A DNA stretch of 64,000 nt from Sorghum bicolor (lineage: Eukaryota > Streptophyta > Magnoliopsida > Poales > Poaceae), in NCBI RefSeq assembly GCF_000003195.3, contig NC_012870.2, forward strand, positions 38,779,491-38,843,490, in the 5' to 3' direction. The notes beneath the pieces are model-generated. The model made no database searches. It was not told the DNA's origin and saw only the letters and a list, made by a program, of their open reading frames with translations. Below are positions 23,684 to 34,991 of the stretch, piece by piece (position 1 is the stretch's first letter; each line of letters begins with the position of its first letter). The position numbers were made by a program, and so were the translations under genes.

Positions 23684-25569
23684 CTCTTGCTCGTCCCTGA
23701 GCAAGCATAGACTCAGCTATGGATCATAAGTAGTTGCAATATCTTTTTTTTAAAAAATTTGACGGTACACATGCTTTTAAATAAGATCTCATCTCCGAGT
23801 TAGAGTAAACTGTCAAGACTTAAAACTTACTTACTTTACCTTCACTATGGGACTTGTAACTGTCACTTCTGTCTTGAGTGGTTAAAAGATAGAACAGTCT
23901 AGCCAAGTGCCATGTCTCTTATTCTTGATCAGCTATAGCTCTGGGGTTTTTGCAGATTTTCAAATAAAACTCAGAAATTCCTTGTATGATTCTCTCAGGT
24001 CTCTCTTTTGTGGTATTTTTGGATCCTTACCAAGGCATTGATGGTATATGCCTTCTCTCAAGATATGTAGTATTTGTGGCATGAGGCATAGTGACATTGC
24101 CTTCCCTCTCACCCTACTCTAATAAGGCTTTAATATCTAGAGCTCATAGGTGGGAGATAAAGTATACATACTTACAAGACATTTATTGCATAGTCAAACC
24201 ATGGATCCAAAGAAACAAATCAATAAGCCAAATCAAGATGTGCATGTGTGGCGAATGAATGGTGTATGGTGATGATGGTGGTCACAATGGTGAAAACAAT
24301 GGTGGTGGAAGTCTAATTCTACTTTTGCTCTTTTGAGGGAATACATACCTTCCTTGCTTTTTGAAACTTTATGAGGAGAATGAGATGCTCTATATTTTTC
24401 TTTTCTCTCAGGTGGGTATCTTGTACCCCTAATTCTACTGTCGGACTCTTGTCCATTTTTACCTCTCGTCTCACTTTTCTTTTCTTTCGAGGTTCCGAGC
24501 ACTTGCTCCTTTTTATTTCCTCGTATATTATTTTATTTTTTTAATTTTTTTTAGAGCACTCATCTCTTGAGATAATATAGCAAGTGGTAGTAACAAGATA
24601 ACTTGAGCATTTATTTCACAAGGGGAAAATAGAAATATTTTTGGTTATTCTCTCCCGGATTAGGAGTAGAATATTTTTAGGTGGTTCTGGAGATGGAAAT
24701 GAATGGATATATGTGGATGGTACTTCCGGAGTAGAAGTAGCATATATGAGTGAACGTGCAAGTGAATCTTGATTTAACCACATGACAAGCTCCTAAGGGT
24801 CTACACAGCTTGACCACACTCAATGCTCATAAGCAGTAAATAATAAATGTATGGCTCAAAGTCTAGCAAGCATGTATATATGGCTGTGGTAGGAATTTAA
24901 ACTCTCATCATACAGGAACTCATCATGCAACATTTTAAAGATTTTCAAAGATAAAATTCTCCAGAATTCTAGCATCTCTAGGAACAGATAAACAGCAGCT
25001 CAACCTTCCCATATCATATCCGTTAACAACTTAGACTTCAGATCAAGTTTTCATCCCACAAGTTTAGGTCTAGAGCAAGCTTTAAATTATAACAGTTATA
25101 TCTAAACTTGAGAGAGAACTTAAAATTTGCAAATTAGGCAGAGCAACTATTTATCATATCCATGCTTAAGTTTTATTTAGATACAGATTAGCATAGCCAC
25201 TTTATTTATTTATTAAACACACTAAGCAAAATATATATATATAAGCATAAAATCTTTATTTGGTTTTCCTTATGTGTATTTTAATATTCTAAAATAATAT
25301 AAGTATAAAGATAGATAGAAATACTTATCGTGATAAATGGGGGTGCTCTCCCCAAGCTGAATTTTGACGTAATTTCTCTTGGTGTAGCTAGCAGGTGGCA
25401 GAGGTGTATTTGAAAGTTAGCAGCATTCTGACAGCGATTAGAATGTCCTCCGTCTGCTAGTCTTCTTGATTCTTAAATTCTGCGGAGCTCAAATAGACAA
25501 CAAAGCTTGTGGAACTCTTGGCAAAGCGTTCGGTGTTTTTAAGTCCTCCGAACGGGACTCTCCAATTTC
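23684..25569 (-). other. Long 3' UTR of A2
   Basis: No gene. It is nearly the reverse complement of A1 32644-34257 plus 46617-47193. It includes a (CAT/CAC)-rich stretch at 24255-24310 (the equivalent site in A1 received B3), the tctactgtcggac block and an (AT)n run near 25231. Confidence 0.7.
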
Positions 25570-26304
25570 TTAATCGTCCTGAGGTTCGTTGGGTGGCGTA
25601 GTCGGTACTTCCGGCAGCGCCTCCTCTTCTTGTATAGTTATCTTCATTTTCCATACCTGACTCGGTGCTTCAATCTCCTCTGGATAATTCTGTTTAAATT
25701 CAACGTCTTCTGTCCTTACAACTTCTCCTTCATAGTCTGCCCATCCGTCCTTGATGATCTGCCTCCTCTGGTTGCGGTTGCGTCTCTTTCTGACCTGCTT
25801 AGATTCTTCAACGATATAGTCAGGGTCAATAAAATAACGGCATACCTTCTCTGAGGGGAAGTGCATATGGACTTCTCCGGTTCCAATGTAGATGATTGCT
25901 TTAACGGTGCTGAGGAACGGTCTTCCAAGGATGATGGGTGGATCGTACTCATCTTCTCCCATGTCAACAACTTGAAAGTCTGTGTAGACAAAGTGATCGT
26001 CTATTTTGACTGGGACATCAGTTACTATTCCTTTAACTTCTCGAGATGTCTGAGCTGCCATCTGGAGCTGAATGTATGTTGGTCTTAGTGGCATGGTCCC
26101 GAACAAGAGCCGATAAGTGACTGCGGCCATTATGTTGACACCTGATCCGGTGTCGCAAATCGTCTTGTAGAAGTTATATCCATTTATGGAGCAGTAGATG
26201 CTTGGCATTCCTGGGTCGTCCTTCTTGGTCAAAAACGGTGACTTAAGTTGGTGATCTTGGCCTCCATGGGCTACAGTGACCATCTTAGCTGACTCGGTCC
26301 ACAC
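25570..26304 (-). CDS. A2 second retropepsin-like domain (PR2) and acidic tail
   Basis: A frame of 244 residues (first ATG 26304) with an aspartic protease signature, CDTGSGVNIM near 26130-26165, and a flap/hydrophobic block, PPIILGRPFLSTVKAIIYIG. It then has a basic KRRNRNQRRQ stretch and an acidic, Pro-rich tail ending EPQDD. It is in a different frame from PR1, but comparison with A1 (extra bases around 31970-31990) indicates a small deletion in A2 broke a once-continuous gag-NC-PR1-PR2 reading frame. No RT follows; the stop leads straight to the 3' UTR. Retropepsins act as dimers, so two fused domains could pair within one chain (inference). Confidence 0.7.
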   Translation of the reverse strand: MWTESAKMVTVAHGGQDHQLKSPFLTKKDDPGMPSIYCSINGYNFYKTICDTGSGVNIMAAVTYRLLFGTMPLRPTYIQLQMAAQTSREVKGIVTDVPVKIDDHFVYTDFQVVDMGEDEYDPPIILGRPFLSTVKAIIYIGTGEVHMHFPSEKVCRYFIDPDYIVEESKQVRKRRNRNQRRQIIKDGWADYEGEVVRTEDVEFKQNYPEEIEAPSQVWKMKITIQEEEALPEVPTTPPNEPQDD

Positions 26305-26912
26305 TTGCTCCTGTTGGTCCTCTTCCTTGATTCACGTCTAGATTGATCTTGAATTTGTGTAGTCTTATTCTTGAAGAAAAATGTCTCCTTCTTCCCTTTG
26401 ACGTAGAAACTGATCTTGGCAGCACAGGCGTAGATGATAGCTCCCGTGGTGTTCAGAAATGGCCTCCCTAGGATGATAGGTGCTCTCTCATCATTTCCGG
26501 TCTCTACCACTATGAAGTCTGCTGGGGCATACAAGGTACCAACTTGGATACAGAGGTTCCTCACTATTCCTTTTGGGAAAGTTATCGTCTGATCTGCAAA
26601 CTGCAAACACATGGTTGTCTCTAGTAAAGGATATGTAAAGAATTTTTCATAGAGTACCCTGGGTATAATGTTGACACTGGAGCCAAAGTCACAGAGTGCT
26701 TCTGGGAAGTCCACCATGCCGATGGAGATCGGGATGACGGGGCGTCCTGGATCGCCTCTCTTGACCGGCAGAAGGTCAGTAGAAAATTCATTGACGGGGT
26801 TACTCCAATTACCTGCATCAAACACGTCTACAAGATTTGCAGATTCTAATCCTTCCGGTTGTGATGGTATACCGGGGTTAGTAGTAGGAACAGCAGCAGC
26901 TATTTGATTTAA
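26271..26912 (-). pseudogene. A2 first retropepsin-like domain (PR1)
   Basis: Same frame as gag, after a TAG at 26915-26913. Signature CDFGSSVNIIP near 26690 and APIILGRPFLNTTGAIIY near 26480-26430, typical of the Athila protease fold. It ends in a shifted tail (about 26310-26271), where the frame crosses into PR2. Whether the TAG is read through or is simply decay cannot be told from one copy. Confidence 0.65.
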
Positions 26913-27488
26913 CTAAGATTCAATCATTTTATTAAAGCTAATTTGATTCTTGATGGCAGTAGAGAAATTATCCATTCTATTATTTATATTTTCTAGCATT
27001 TTATCATTAGATGCCAATTTCTTAGATAGGTTATCCATTAGCTTTCCTTGATTAGATACTAACTCTCTCAAAGGTGGAAAATTATTGTTATTGTTGTAAG
27101 AATTGTTACCTTGATAATTACCTGAGTAGTTAGGCCTCTGTTGATTCCAACCTTGATTTTGTTGAGGACGGTTGTAGTAGTTGTTGTTGTTGTTGATGTA
27201 GTTCACATCCTCAAGTATCTCAGGGCAGTGATTGCCTGAGTGTCCAGTGTCTCCACACTCCTCACAAGTCATGTGAGAGTCGTAGATGTGCATAACTTCT
27301 TTTTTGTCTCCAGCTCTATCATCGAGCTTCTTCATGAGCAGGTCTAGCTTTGCAGACAGCATGTCTACCTCCTTCAGCTGATGCATACCTCCAACTCTCT
27401 TGCGTGTCTGGCTCCTCTCTTCATTCCAGCTTTGGTTGGACGCCATCTTCTCCACAAGAGCTGTGGCTTGTGGTATAGTAAGTGATAA
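26913..27488 (-). pseudogene. A2 nucleocapsid part of gag
   Basis: Open frame between two TAG codons, in phase with the capsid part. It contains a zinc knuckle, CEECGDTGHSGNHC (CX2CX4HX4C), near 27255-27215, followed by an Asn/Tyr/Gln-rich stretch and a short heptad-like C-terminal region (LMDNLSKKLASNDKMLENI). Confidence 0.7.
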
Positions 27489-28199
27489 CTATGCTCCTCT
27501 AGCTGCAGCATCCATGGTTTCTCGGGCACTGTTGCCGAGCCCATGATAAAACGTCTGCATCAATAGCCAACTCTCCATTCCATGATGGGGACATTCTAGG
27601 ATGTAGTCTTGAAAGCGCTCCCATGCTTCTGGAACAGATTCATCATTTTGTTGCTGAAAACTTGTAATCTTCCCACGGAGAGCATTGGTCTTGCCCATGG
27701 GAAAGTACTTAGCCAGGAAGTTTGTTGAGCAGAGTGCCCAGGTAGTATTCTTCTCCTTTGTAGCGTAGAACCACTGCTTCGCTCTTCCTAACAGTGAGAA
27801 TGGGAAGAGGCGAAGTAGTATAGCATCTTTGGAAACTCCTTGTATGGTGAATGTGTTGCAAATCTCCAGGAAGTGTTGTAAATGAGCACTAGCATCTTCG
27901 TGTGCCTTCCCACAGAACTGGTTGGATTGCACCATGTTGATAAGTCCAGGCTTGAGCTCAAAGTTGCCATCGATCTCTGCAGCAGGTCCAGTGCGGATGT
28001 TGTCCGTAGTGGGAGCTGAGAACTCGCGGATTGATTTGTTCGCCATGGCCTCGAACTCTGAAGACAAGTTCCGGTGATCTTCTTGATTGGATGAAGCTTC
28101 TTGCTGAAGTGTTGATGATTTCTTTAGCTTGGCTCTTGTCTTCTTGAATAATGCTTCAGGATTGTCAACAAAATTTCCTGGAAGATGTCTTCTATTCAT
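27489..28199 (-). CDS. A2 gag capsid-like domain, Athila type
   Basis: ATG at 28199, 236 residues, stop TAG at 27491-27489. Motifs FELKPGLINMVQ, NQFCGKAHEDASAHLQHFLEI, LLRLFPFSLLGRAKQW and FLAKYFPMGKTNALR match the retrotransposon gag fold of the Athila lineage. It lies about 160 bp after the 5' LTR. The capsid part alone is intact; the full polyprotein would need passage of the TAG. Confidence 0.75.
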   Translation of the reverse strand: MNRRHLPGNFVDNPEALFKKTRAKLKKSSTLQQEASSNQEDHRNLSSEFEAMANKSIREFSAPTTDNIRTGPAAEIDGNFELKPGLINMVQSNQFCGKAHEDASAHLQHFLEICNTFTIQGVSKDAILLRLFPFSLLGRAKQWFYATKEKNTTWALCSTNFLAKYFPMGKTNALRGKITSFQQQNDESVPEAWERFQDYILECPHHGMESWLLMQTFYHGLGNSARETMDAAARGA

Positions 28200-28333
28200 A
28201 CATTCCCCTGCATAAGATAAAATAGAAAAATATCGGGGTAAAACTGTATGAGAGAATAGATAAGCTCAATCATATTAGTGATGCGAATGATAACTCAAAA
28301 TCTTTTATTCTATTCCAAATTGGTAATCAACCT

Positions 28334-28351
28334 TCCCTGACAACGGCGCCA
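28334..28351 (-). other. Primer binding site of A2
   Basis: The minus strand reads TGGCGCCGTTGTCAGGGA, two changes from the tRNA-Asp-type PBS of A1, eight bases inside the 5' LTR at 28360. Confidence 0.75.
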
Positions 28352-28359
28352 AAAATGCT

Positions 28360-30013
28360 TGTTGGGTATTCTTAACATCATTACCAAAAGTAGACTAAGT
28401 TCTCTAATCTAGTAACGGTGCTAAAAATGCCAAACCTATCCCTCACACCACTTAAGCCAAGTTGTCATCCCTAGCATGATATAAGAGACGTGGTATTGAA
28501 ATATGCAATTGCTCTTCTAAATAAATAATAAATGGGATCTGCAAGCTCACAGATTAATACCGATGCAGCATTTTAACCGGGAAGTATTCCAGGTATCGTT
28601 ATTTATATTTTTACCACTGGGAAGGGATTAGCAATCATCAATATTGATTACAGAATAGAATATGAGATTGAGCATCTATCATTGCATGTATAATTGAGAA
28701 CATTATATCTAACTCATCATACAGGGATAAGTGTCACATAAAGGATATATGAAATAATAATAGTGACAAGGATAACTAATATGATCTAGCCACATAATAA
28801 ATATGATAAGCACCTCAATTAGATACTCTAGAAAGTCATTAGCATGGTATTAGAACGAACTACAAGAATATTCCCTAAGTTATTCTTAACTATATAGTCT
28901 AGCATTATCATAGTTAGTGCAAGCATACTTAGCAATCATTGCGAGACAAGACTACGCCCATGCATAGTGATATTAGCAAGGAATATGAGAAACATAGCAA
29001 TCACTCCCCTGTAATAATGTTGCTCTGCCAGCCCAATACACGAGAGGGGGACTATATAAGAATCAATGAAGCTGTCACTATCACGAACCACCCCACGATC
29101 TGGCATATTGGGTACAATCACAGATAAATACGGTATAAGCACCACGCCTACACAATATCTATCATTTACCCATGGATCCGATGGATAAACGCTATACGAT
29201 CCTAAGCATGTATATAGATCGTATCTAACTAAGCCAAGTACATAACTATGATAAACTAAGAACAATATAATCTTGAATATAAGCAAGTAGAGCAAAGTCA
29301 TAAGCAATATATTGAAGTAGAACAAAGTCATATTCATAATATTGAAGAACAAAGATAATTAGAAAGTAATTAGAAGCACAATTAGAGAATTACCAAGAAT
29401 CCTCTTGACAGATCCGGAAACCAATCGAAGATTGACTCCTTCTAGTTCTAATCCTATGTAGCTATGCTAATCTAGATATCTAATTGATGTGGTGGCTCTA
29501 GTCTTGATCAGAGGCTTCTTCTCCCTTGATGGAACAATGAATTAGGGTTGAGAGGCTCTCTCCTCTAGGGGCCAGGGGGTCTGGTTTTATAGTCCCTTCA
29601 AGTGAATATGGGCCCTTGGATCAAACCGACATAGATTGTATGGTTTAGATTCATCCTTTAGGTCGGTGGAGATCTCCCGCAAAGCAGAGTCCTGATTGGA
29701 CTCAGGGGCAGGGCGGGCGCCCAGTAGGACAGGGCGGGCGCCCTGTCTCTGGCCCCGTTTCGCCTCCGCTTCGGTCTCGTGGCTTCTGGAGTCTTCTAGA
29801 TGTAAGATAATTGCGCAGCACGTTAATATCTTTACGTAATCCCGACGTGTGGGCCTTTCTTCCATATTTCCTGATAACCCCCTGCATAAATAGACAAACA
29901 CCAAAACTCGTGGAATTCTGTCAGATAATACCTTAAGTCTAGATCTTGATTTCATTTGGATCCTTTTCTTTATTTATTTGATAATTAAATTTGATACTTA
30001 AGGACCGTCAACA
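28360..30013 (-). repeat. 5' LTR of A2
   Basis: 1654 bp, read on the minus strand from TGTTGACGGTCC (30013) to ACCCAACA (28360). TSD copy gctat follows at 30014-30018. Confidence 0.9.
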
Positions 30014-30018
30014 GCTAT

Positions 30019-30316
30019 CACCATTGAATGGATAGATAAAACAAACTTGAGAGACAATCCTAGAGGAATTTTTAGCATTCATGAAGAATCATCCTTGGAG
30101 TTTGAGAATGAGAGAAACAACAGTGAGCATGTAAGTTATTTCATAAATACCTTACCCAGTCCTTGCTCATATAAAACATCTCTCCAATCAATTAGTCTCT
30201 CCAACCTTACCACATTTGAGATCTCCAACCCTCTCTTCCTTTCTATTTATAAAAACTTTAAAAGGGCGGTTGTCGATGCATATGTCTATAATAAATATTG
30301 CAGATCTCGTTGAGTT
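30019..30316 (+). pseudogene. A1 5' ORF, second part
   Basis: Removing A2 and one gctat restores the frame across 22012/30019. The open frame then runs to the stop after NKYCRSR (30311-30316). The product is unrecognised, and the insertion of A2 disables it. Confidence 0.5.
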
Positions 30317-31711
30317 GATCTTGATATAGGTAGGTGTTGGAGGGGAAACCACTTCGCCGACATAAATTGATGGTTTCCCAAGGACAAGCTTAGTGTTCTA
30401 AAACAAGCACTTATCATATCAAAACATGAACTTTTAATTATTTGCAACATTGCCTTGTGTATTGAGCATATTAAGATAATTGTAGAAATATTCCTTCAGG
30501 TATTCTTGCCACTAACCTTTCTAGGATTGGAGCAAGAAGATGGGATGAATGACAAGTACAAGGTATGTCCAACCAACCATCACACAACATTGAATTAAAT
30601 TCATCCAAACTTGAATTTTGCCATGTTGCTATGTTGGTTGTCCTTACCTTTGAGACATGCTCAATTTGTTAAATACTAATTACACTACTTCATCTCCACT
30701 TAAGTAGATCTCTATAAATGCTCTCATGCTACCTTTATTTGCTTTAGTATGTGTCTAGGTTTGGAATAGTTTTATTTATCTCTTAATTAAGCATGGTGCT
30801 TAGTTTAGGAATGATGATCTTACTTCCAAGGGATTTTAAATTAAGCTTGGTGCTTAGGTTAAAATGCCCTTCTAAATCAAATTAGACATGGTGTCTAGGT
30901 TGATTTTTGAGCCGATAGTATGCTATAGTAGATATGGGATATTTTGTTGGACTAACCCCTGCAGGAAAACTTTCAATATCAACCTGGGAAGTCCTGAGAT
31001 ACAAACTCATTGGAGATAAAGGAGACACATGAAGTTTAACAATTTGCACAAGAAGGACATAGCTCATTCATCATAAAGAGATGATCCATGGAGAGTGCCA
31101 CAAACACGATGCACAACCGCTAAGAAATGAAAGATTCCATAAGGTGATACTGTACCGTCACTCTTCAAGTAAGGTAACATTTTAAGGTACTTGACTATCA
31201 CTTTTATAAGCTTCTCCTTGGTTCCAGCGTTCTCATAAAATAAAGAGACAAACATGTATGATTTGTAGCTCCAAATTAATCGACCCAATTAATTCAACAT
31301 GTTTAGTCCTTTAATCTTTGTTCTTAGTACTACCTTCGTGATCCCACACTCCTAATCATATAAGCTAAAGTATTGTACATTCAATCTTTGGAAGATATAA
31401 ACAAAACATAAATATAGATAGATTATCTTTCCATTAGGTTGAGCCATCTGATCTAACAAATGTTTTAAATGCTACACTCATGATCCATCAACTTTGTCTT
31501 GCTCACTATGCTTAAGGTTAGAGAAGAACAAATACACTTTTGGTTCTGTTGGTGTTTTCCACCAACAGGGCCCATGCACTTGATCTCTGCCTTGTCTCTA
31601 TGAGTAGGACACATTTTGAGAAACGTGAAGGCATTTCACAACTCACAGATTCCATCAAGTGAAGAACCGGGATCTACAAGCACAAACACAATGGAGATCA
31701 GACACTTAGTT
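30317..31711 (+). other. A1 interior without recognisable gene
   Basis: I see no gag or pol motif in any frame. A perfect 9-bp inverted repeat (CTGTTGGTG/CACCAACAG, loop ttttc) lies at 31546-31568. The capsid, NC and start of PR1 found in A2 are absent here, so this stretch has been deleted or replaced. Confidence 0.45.
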
Positions 31712-32643
31712 CCCCAAAGGAAATATTGAAGAACCTCTGTGTCCGAGTTGGTACCTTGTACACTCCAGCAAACTTCGTGGTGATAGAGACTGGCACTGAG
31801 GAGAGGGCACCCATCATCTTAGGGAGGCCATTCCTAAACACCAGAAGTGTCATCTACGCTAATGCTGCCAAGATCAGTCTCTACATCAAGAGGAAGAAGG
31901 AGATTTTCCTTCAAGAACAAGACTACACAAACTTCAGAGCAATCCCGACATGAACCAAGGAAGAGGACCAACAGGAGGAACAGGAACAAGCAAATATGGA
32001 CCGAGTCAGCTAAGATGGTCACTGCAGCTCAAGGAGGTCAAGATCGTCGACTCAAGTCATCTTTCTTGATCAAGAAGGACGACCCTGGTGTTCCAAGAAT
32101 CGAATGCACAAACAATGGATACTCTTTTTAGAAGACACTCTACGACACCAGATCTAACGACAACATAATGGCCGCAGTCACTTATCAGCTCCTGCATGGA
32201 ACCATGCTCCTACAACCAAGATACATTCAGCTTCAGACAATTTTCAGGTCATAGGAGAAGACGAGTATGATCCATCCACCATCTTTGGAAGACCATTCCT
32301 CAGCACTATCAAAGCCATTATCTATATTGGAACCGGAGAAGTCCACATGCACTTCCCCTCTGAGAAGGTATGCCACTACTTTAATGATTCTAACTATATA
32401 GTTGAAGATTCTAAGCAGGTCAGGACAAGAAGAAGACAAACCGCAACCAGAGGAGGCAAATCGGACGGATGGGTAGACTACGAAGGAGAAGTGATAAGGA
32501 CTGAAGACATACAACTTGAACATAACTGTCCTGAGGAGACCGTAGCACCGAGTCAGGTGTGGAAAGAGAAGATAGTTATACACGAAGAGGAGGCGCCGCC
32601 GGAACCACCGACTACGCCACCCAGCAAATCCCAGGACGACTAA
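31712..32643 (+). pseudogene. A1 tandem retropepsin remnant (end of PR1 plus PR2)
   Basis: Parallels A2 26570-25570. The PR1 part starts after the catalytic region (LCVRVGTLYTPANFV, APIILGRPFLNT), has one frame break near 31905, then joins PR2. In PR2 the catalytic triad reads D-T-R instead of D-T-G near 32138, a stop lies near 32131, and part of the core is missing (about 32240). The last part (EYDPSTIFGRPFLSTIKA, acidic tail ending SKSQDD) is open. Its value is that it preserves the linker showing PR1 and PR2 were once one frame. Confidence 0.7.
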
Positions 32644-34257
32644 GAAAACGGAGAGTCCCGTTCGGAGGACTTAAAAATACCGAACGCCTTGCCAAGAGGT
32701 AAACTTGGTAGTTATCCTTTCCCTTTCAATTATTTTAAATAGTTTACTTAGTTAATCATATTCATACTATCTTAAAAATAAAAGAAAATAAAAATGTGAA
32801 AAACAGTAAGCCCCATGTGAGTATACGAGTGGCATAAAACCCATAAGTACATTCACTGTGGTGGCATAAAAATAAAATAAATATTTTTCTGCTTTATAAA
32901 ATGAAAATATAAAAAACAGGGAGTAATAATTATTAAGGAGTCTCAAGATGATAAAGGCTAGATATTTATGCTAACACTTAATCAGTTCCACAAGCTTTGT
33001 TGTCTATTTGAGCTCCATAGAATTTAAGAATCAAGAAGACTAGCAGACGGAGGACATTCTAATCGCTGTCAGAATGCTGCTGACTTTCAAAAACACCTCT
33101 GCCACCTGCTAGCTACATCAAGAGAAATTACGTCAAAATTCAGCTTGGGGGAGAGCATCCCCATTTATCTCGATAAGTATTTCTATCTATATATCTATCT
33201 ATCTATCTTTATACTTATATTATATTAGAATATTAAAATACACAAACTATGAAAAACCAAACAAAGATTTCATGCTTATTTGTCTTTTGCTTAGTGTGTT
33301 TAATAAATAAATAAAGTGGCTATGCTAATCTGTATCTAAATAAAACTTAAGCATGGATATGATGAATAGTTGCTCTGCCTAATTTGCACATTTTAAGTTC
33401 TCTCTCAAGTTTAGACATAACTGTTATAATTTAAAGCTTGCTCTAGACCTAAACTTGTGGGATGAAAACTTGATCTGAAGTCTAAGTTGTTAACGGATAT
33501 GATATGGGAAGGTTGCGCTGCTGTTTATCTGTTCCTAGAGATGCTAGAATTCTGGAGAATTTTATCTTTGAAAATCTTTAAAATGTTGCATGATGAGTTC
33601 CTGTATGATGAGAGTTTAAATTCCTACCACAGCCATATATACATGCTTGCTAGACTTTGAGCCATACATTTATTATTTACTGCTTATGAGCATTGAGTGT
33701 GGTCAAGCTGTGTAGACCCTTAGGAGCTTGTCATGTGGTTAAATCAAGATTCACTTGCACGTTCACTCATATATGCTACTTCTACTCCGGAAGTACCATC
33801 CACATATATCCATTCATTTCCATCTCTAGAACCACCTAAAAATATTCTACTCCTAATCTGGGAGAGAATAACCAAAAATATTTCTATTTTCCCCTTGTGA
33901 AATAAATGCTCAAGTTATCTTGTTACTACCACTTGCTATATTATCTCAAGAGATGAGTGCTCTAAAAAAAATTAAAAAAATAAAATAATATACGAGGAAA
34001 TAAAAAGGAGCAAGTGCTCGGAACCTCGAAAGAAAAGAAAAGTGAGACGAGAGGTAAAAATGGACAAGTGTCCGACAGTAGAATTAGGGGTACAAGATAC
34101 CCACCTGAGAGAAAAGAAAAATATAGAGCATCTCATTCTCCTCGTAAAGTTTCAAAAAGCAAGGAAGGTATGTATCCCCTCAAAAGAGCAAAAGTAGAAT
34201 TAGACTTCCACCACCATTGTTTTCACCATTGTTATCACCATCATCACCATACACCAT
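32644..34257 (+). other. A1 3' UTR, left part
   Basis: No gene. Near-complement of the A2 3' UTR. It ends in a CAC/CAT-rich tract where B3 is inserted; the A1 3' UTR resumes at 46617. Confidence 0.7.
34253..34257. repeat. Target site duplication of B3 (left copy, accat)
   Basis: accat before TGTTGACACC; the partner is at 46612-46616. Confidence 0.9.
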
Positions 34258-34945
34258 TGTTGACACCATTTTTGGGCACGTGTCTAGGATGGCAGGATAG
34301 GGTGGCAGTACGATGCGGGTTGCTAATGAGGATGGTTGCCGATGAGGGAGAGATTGAATGTGACTAAGTCCACAGGCAGTAATATGGTGCCGATAGCTGG
34401 ATAAAAAGGTCTGCCGATGACTATGGCAAGGGGATTGCCGATGATGCGAGGGAGGAGTCTGGAAGCTGCCAGTTGTCATGTGGAGGAGTTTCGGTTTGTC
34501 ACGAAGGATAGTTTTATTATTTCCTTAATTATTTGCATCGTTTTGTATACGGATTCCGTGTAATTTGGAATTCAAATTTTAATCGTGTCTGGTTGTAGCT
34601 CTTTGAGCAGGGTATAAATATAAACCCTAGGACCTTGTAATAATCAATCAAGAAATCAATCAAATACACGTTTTTACTCATATCCCAGCATCTACTTTTC
34701 GACGACTTCGTCATACCTTTTTCTTTTTATTACGAGTTCTTAGGAATTCGTCGACTTAAGCTCGGCGTGTTCTCGAGTTCCGCGTGAGTACCTCTTAGCC
34801 GTGACATCCGGGCGCATCGCTGTTGTCAGGACTAAAGTATTCGAGTTATCACCTTTGCCGATAGCAAGGTCAAATCGGCTGGCACGCCTTAACGTTTGAA
34901 TTGGGTATTAGCCCTTTGTGTTTGCAGATCCGTTTTGCATCAACA
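34258..34945 (+). repeat. 5' LTR of B3
   Basis: 688 bp, TGTTGACACC to CATCAACA, TATA box at 34613-34620. Four or more GCCGAT words. Confidence 0.95.
34613..34620 (+). promoter_or_regulatory. TATA box in B3 5' LTR
   Basis: TATAAATA in gagcagggtataaatataaacc; repeated at 46279-46286 in the 3' LTR. Confidence 0.65.
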
Positions 34946-34952
34946 CATCTTT

Positions 34953-34970
34953 TGGCACGCCCAATCGGAC
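34953..34970 (+). other. Candidate primer binding site of B3
   Basis: TGGCACGCCCAATCGGAC starts eight bases after the LTR. B2 has TGGCACGCCTGGCGGGAC and B1 a decayed version at the same place. I cannot assign the tRNA. Confidence 0.5.
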
Positions 34971-34991
34971 AGATTCAGGATCAAGATCAAC

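Larger units (their letters stand above)
22013..30013 (-). mobile_element. Element A2: complete Athila-like non-autonomous retrotransposon, minus strand
   Basis: Two near-identical LTRs (22013-23667 and 28360-30013) flank 4.7 kb of internal sequence read on the minus strand: PBS, gag, NC, two retropepsins, long 3' UTR, PPT. The target duplication gctat is at 22008-22012 and 30014-30018. No RT, RNase H or integrase is present in an element with both ends intact. LTRs differ at about 18 positions in 1655 by eye (about 1.1 percent). It interrupts the 5' ORF of A1. Confidence 0.92.

Noticed and set aside
25231..25243. Short (AT)n microsatellite
   Set aside because: Too short and too common in AT-rich UTR sequence to mean anything by itself.
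31322..31700. Possible host gene exon in the A1 interior
   Set aside because: No open frame of useful length, no splice signals and no recognisable domain.
34014..34367. His-rich open frame (also 24233-24502 on the minus strand)
   Set aside because: The His run comes from a CAC/CAT-rich tract in the family-A 3' UTR; the frame at 34014 crosses the B3 insertion point.
34896..34991. Upstream ATG (34896) as start of B3 gag
   Set aside because: Lies inside the 5' LTR; B1 and B2 support the start at the position equal to 34992.
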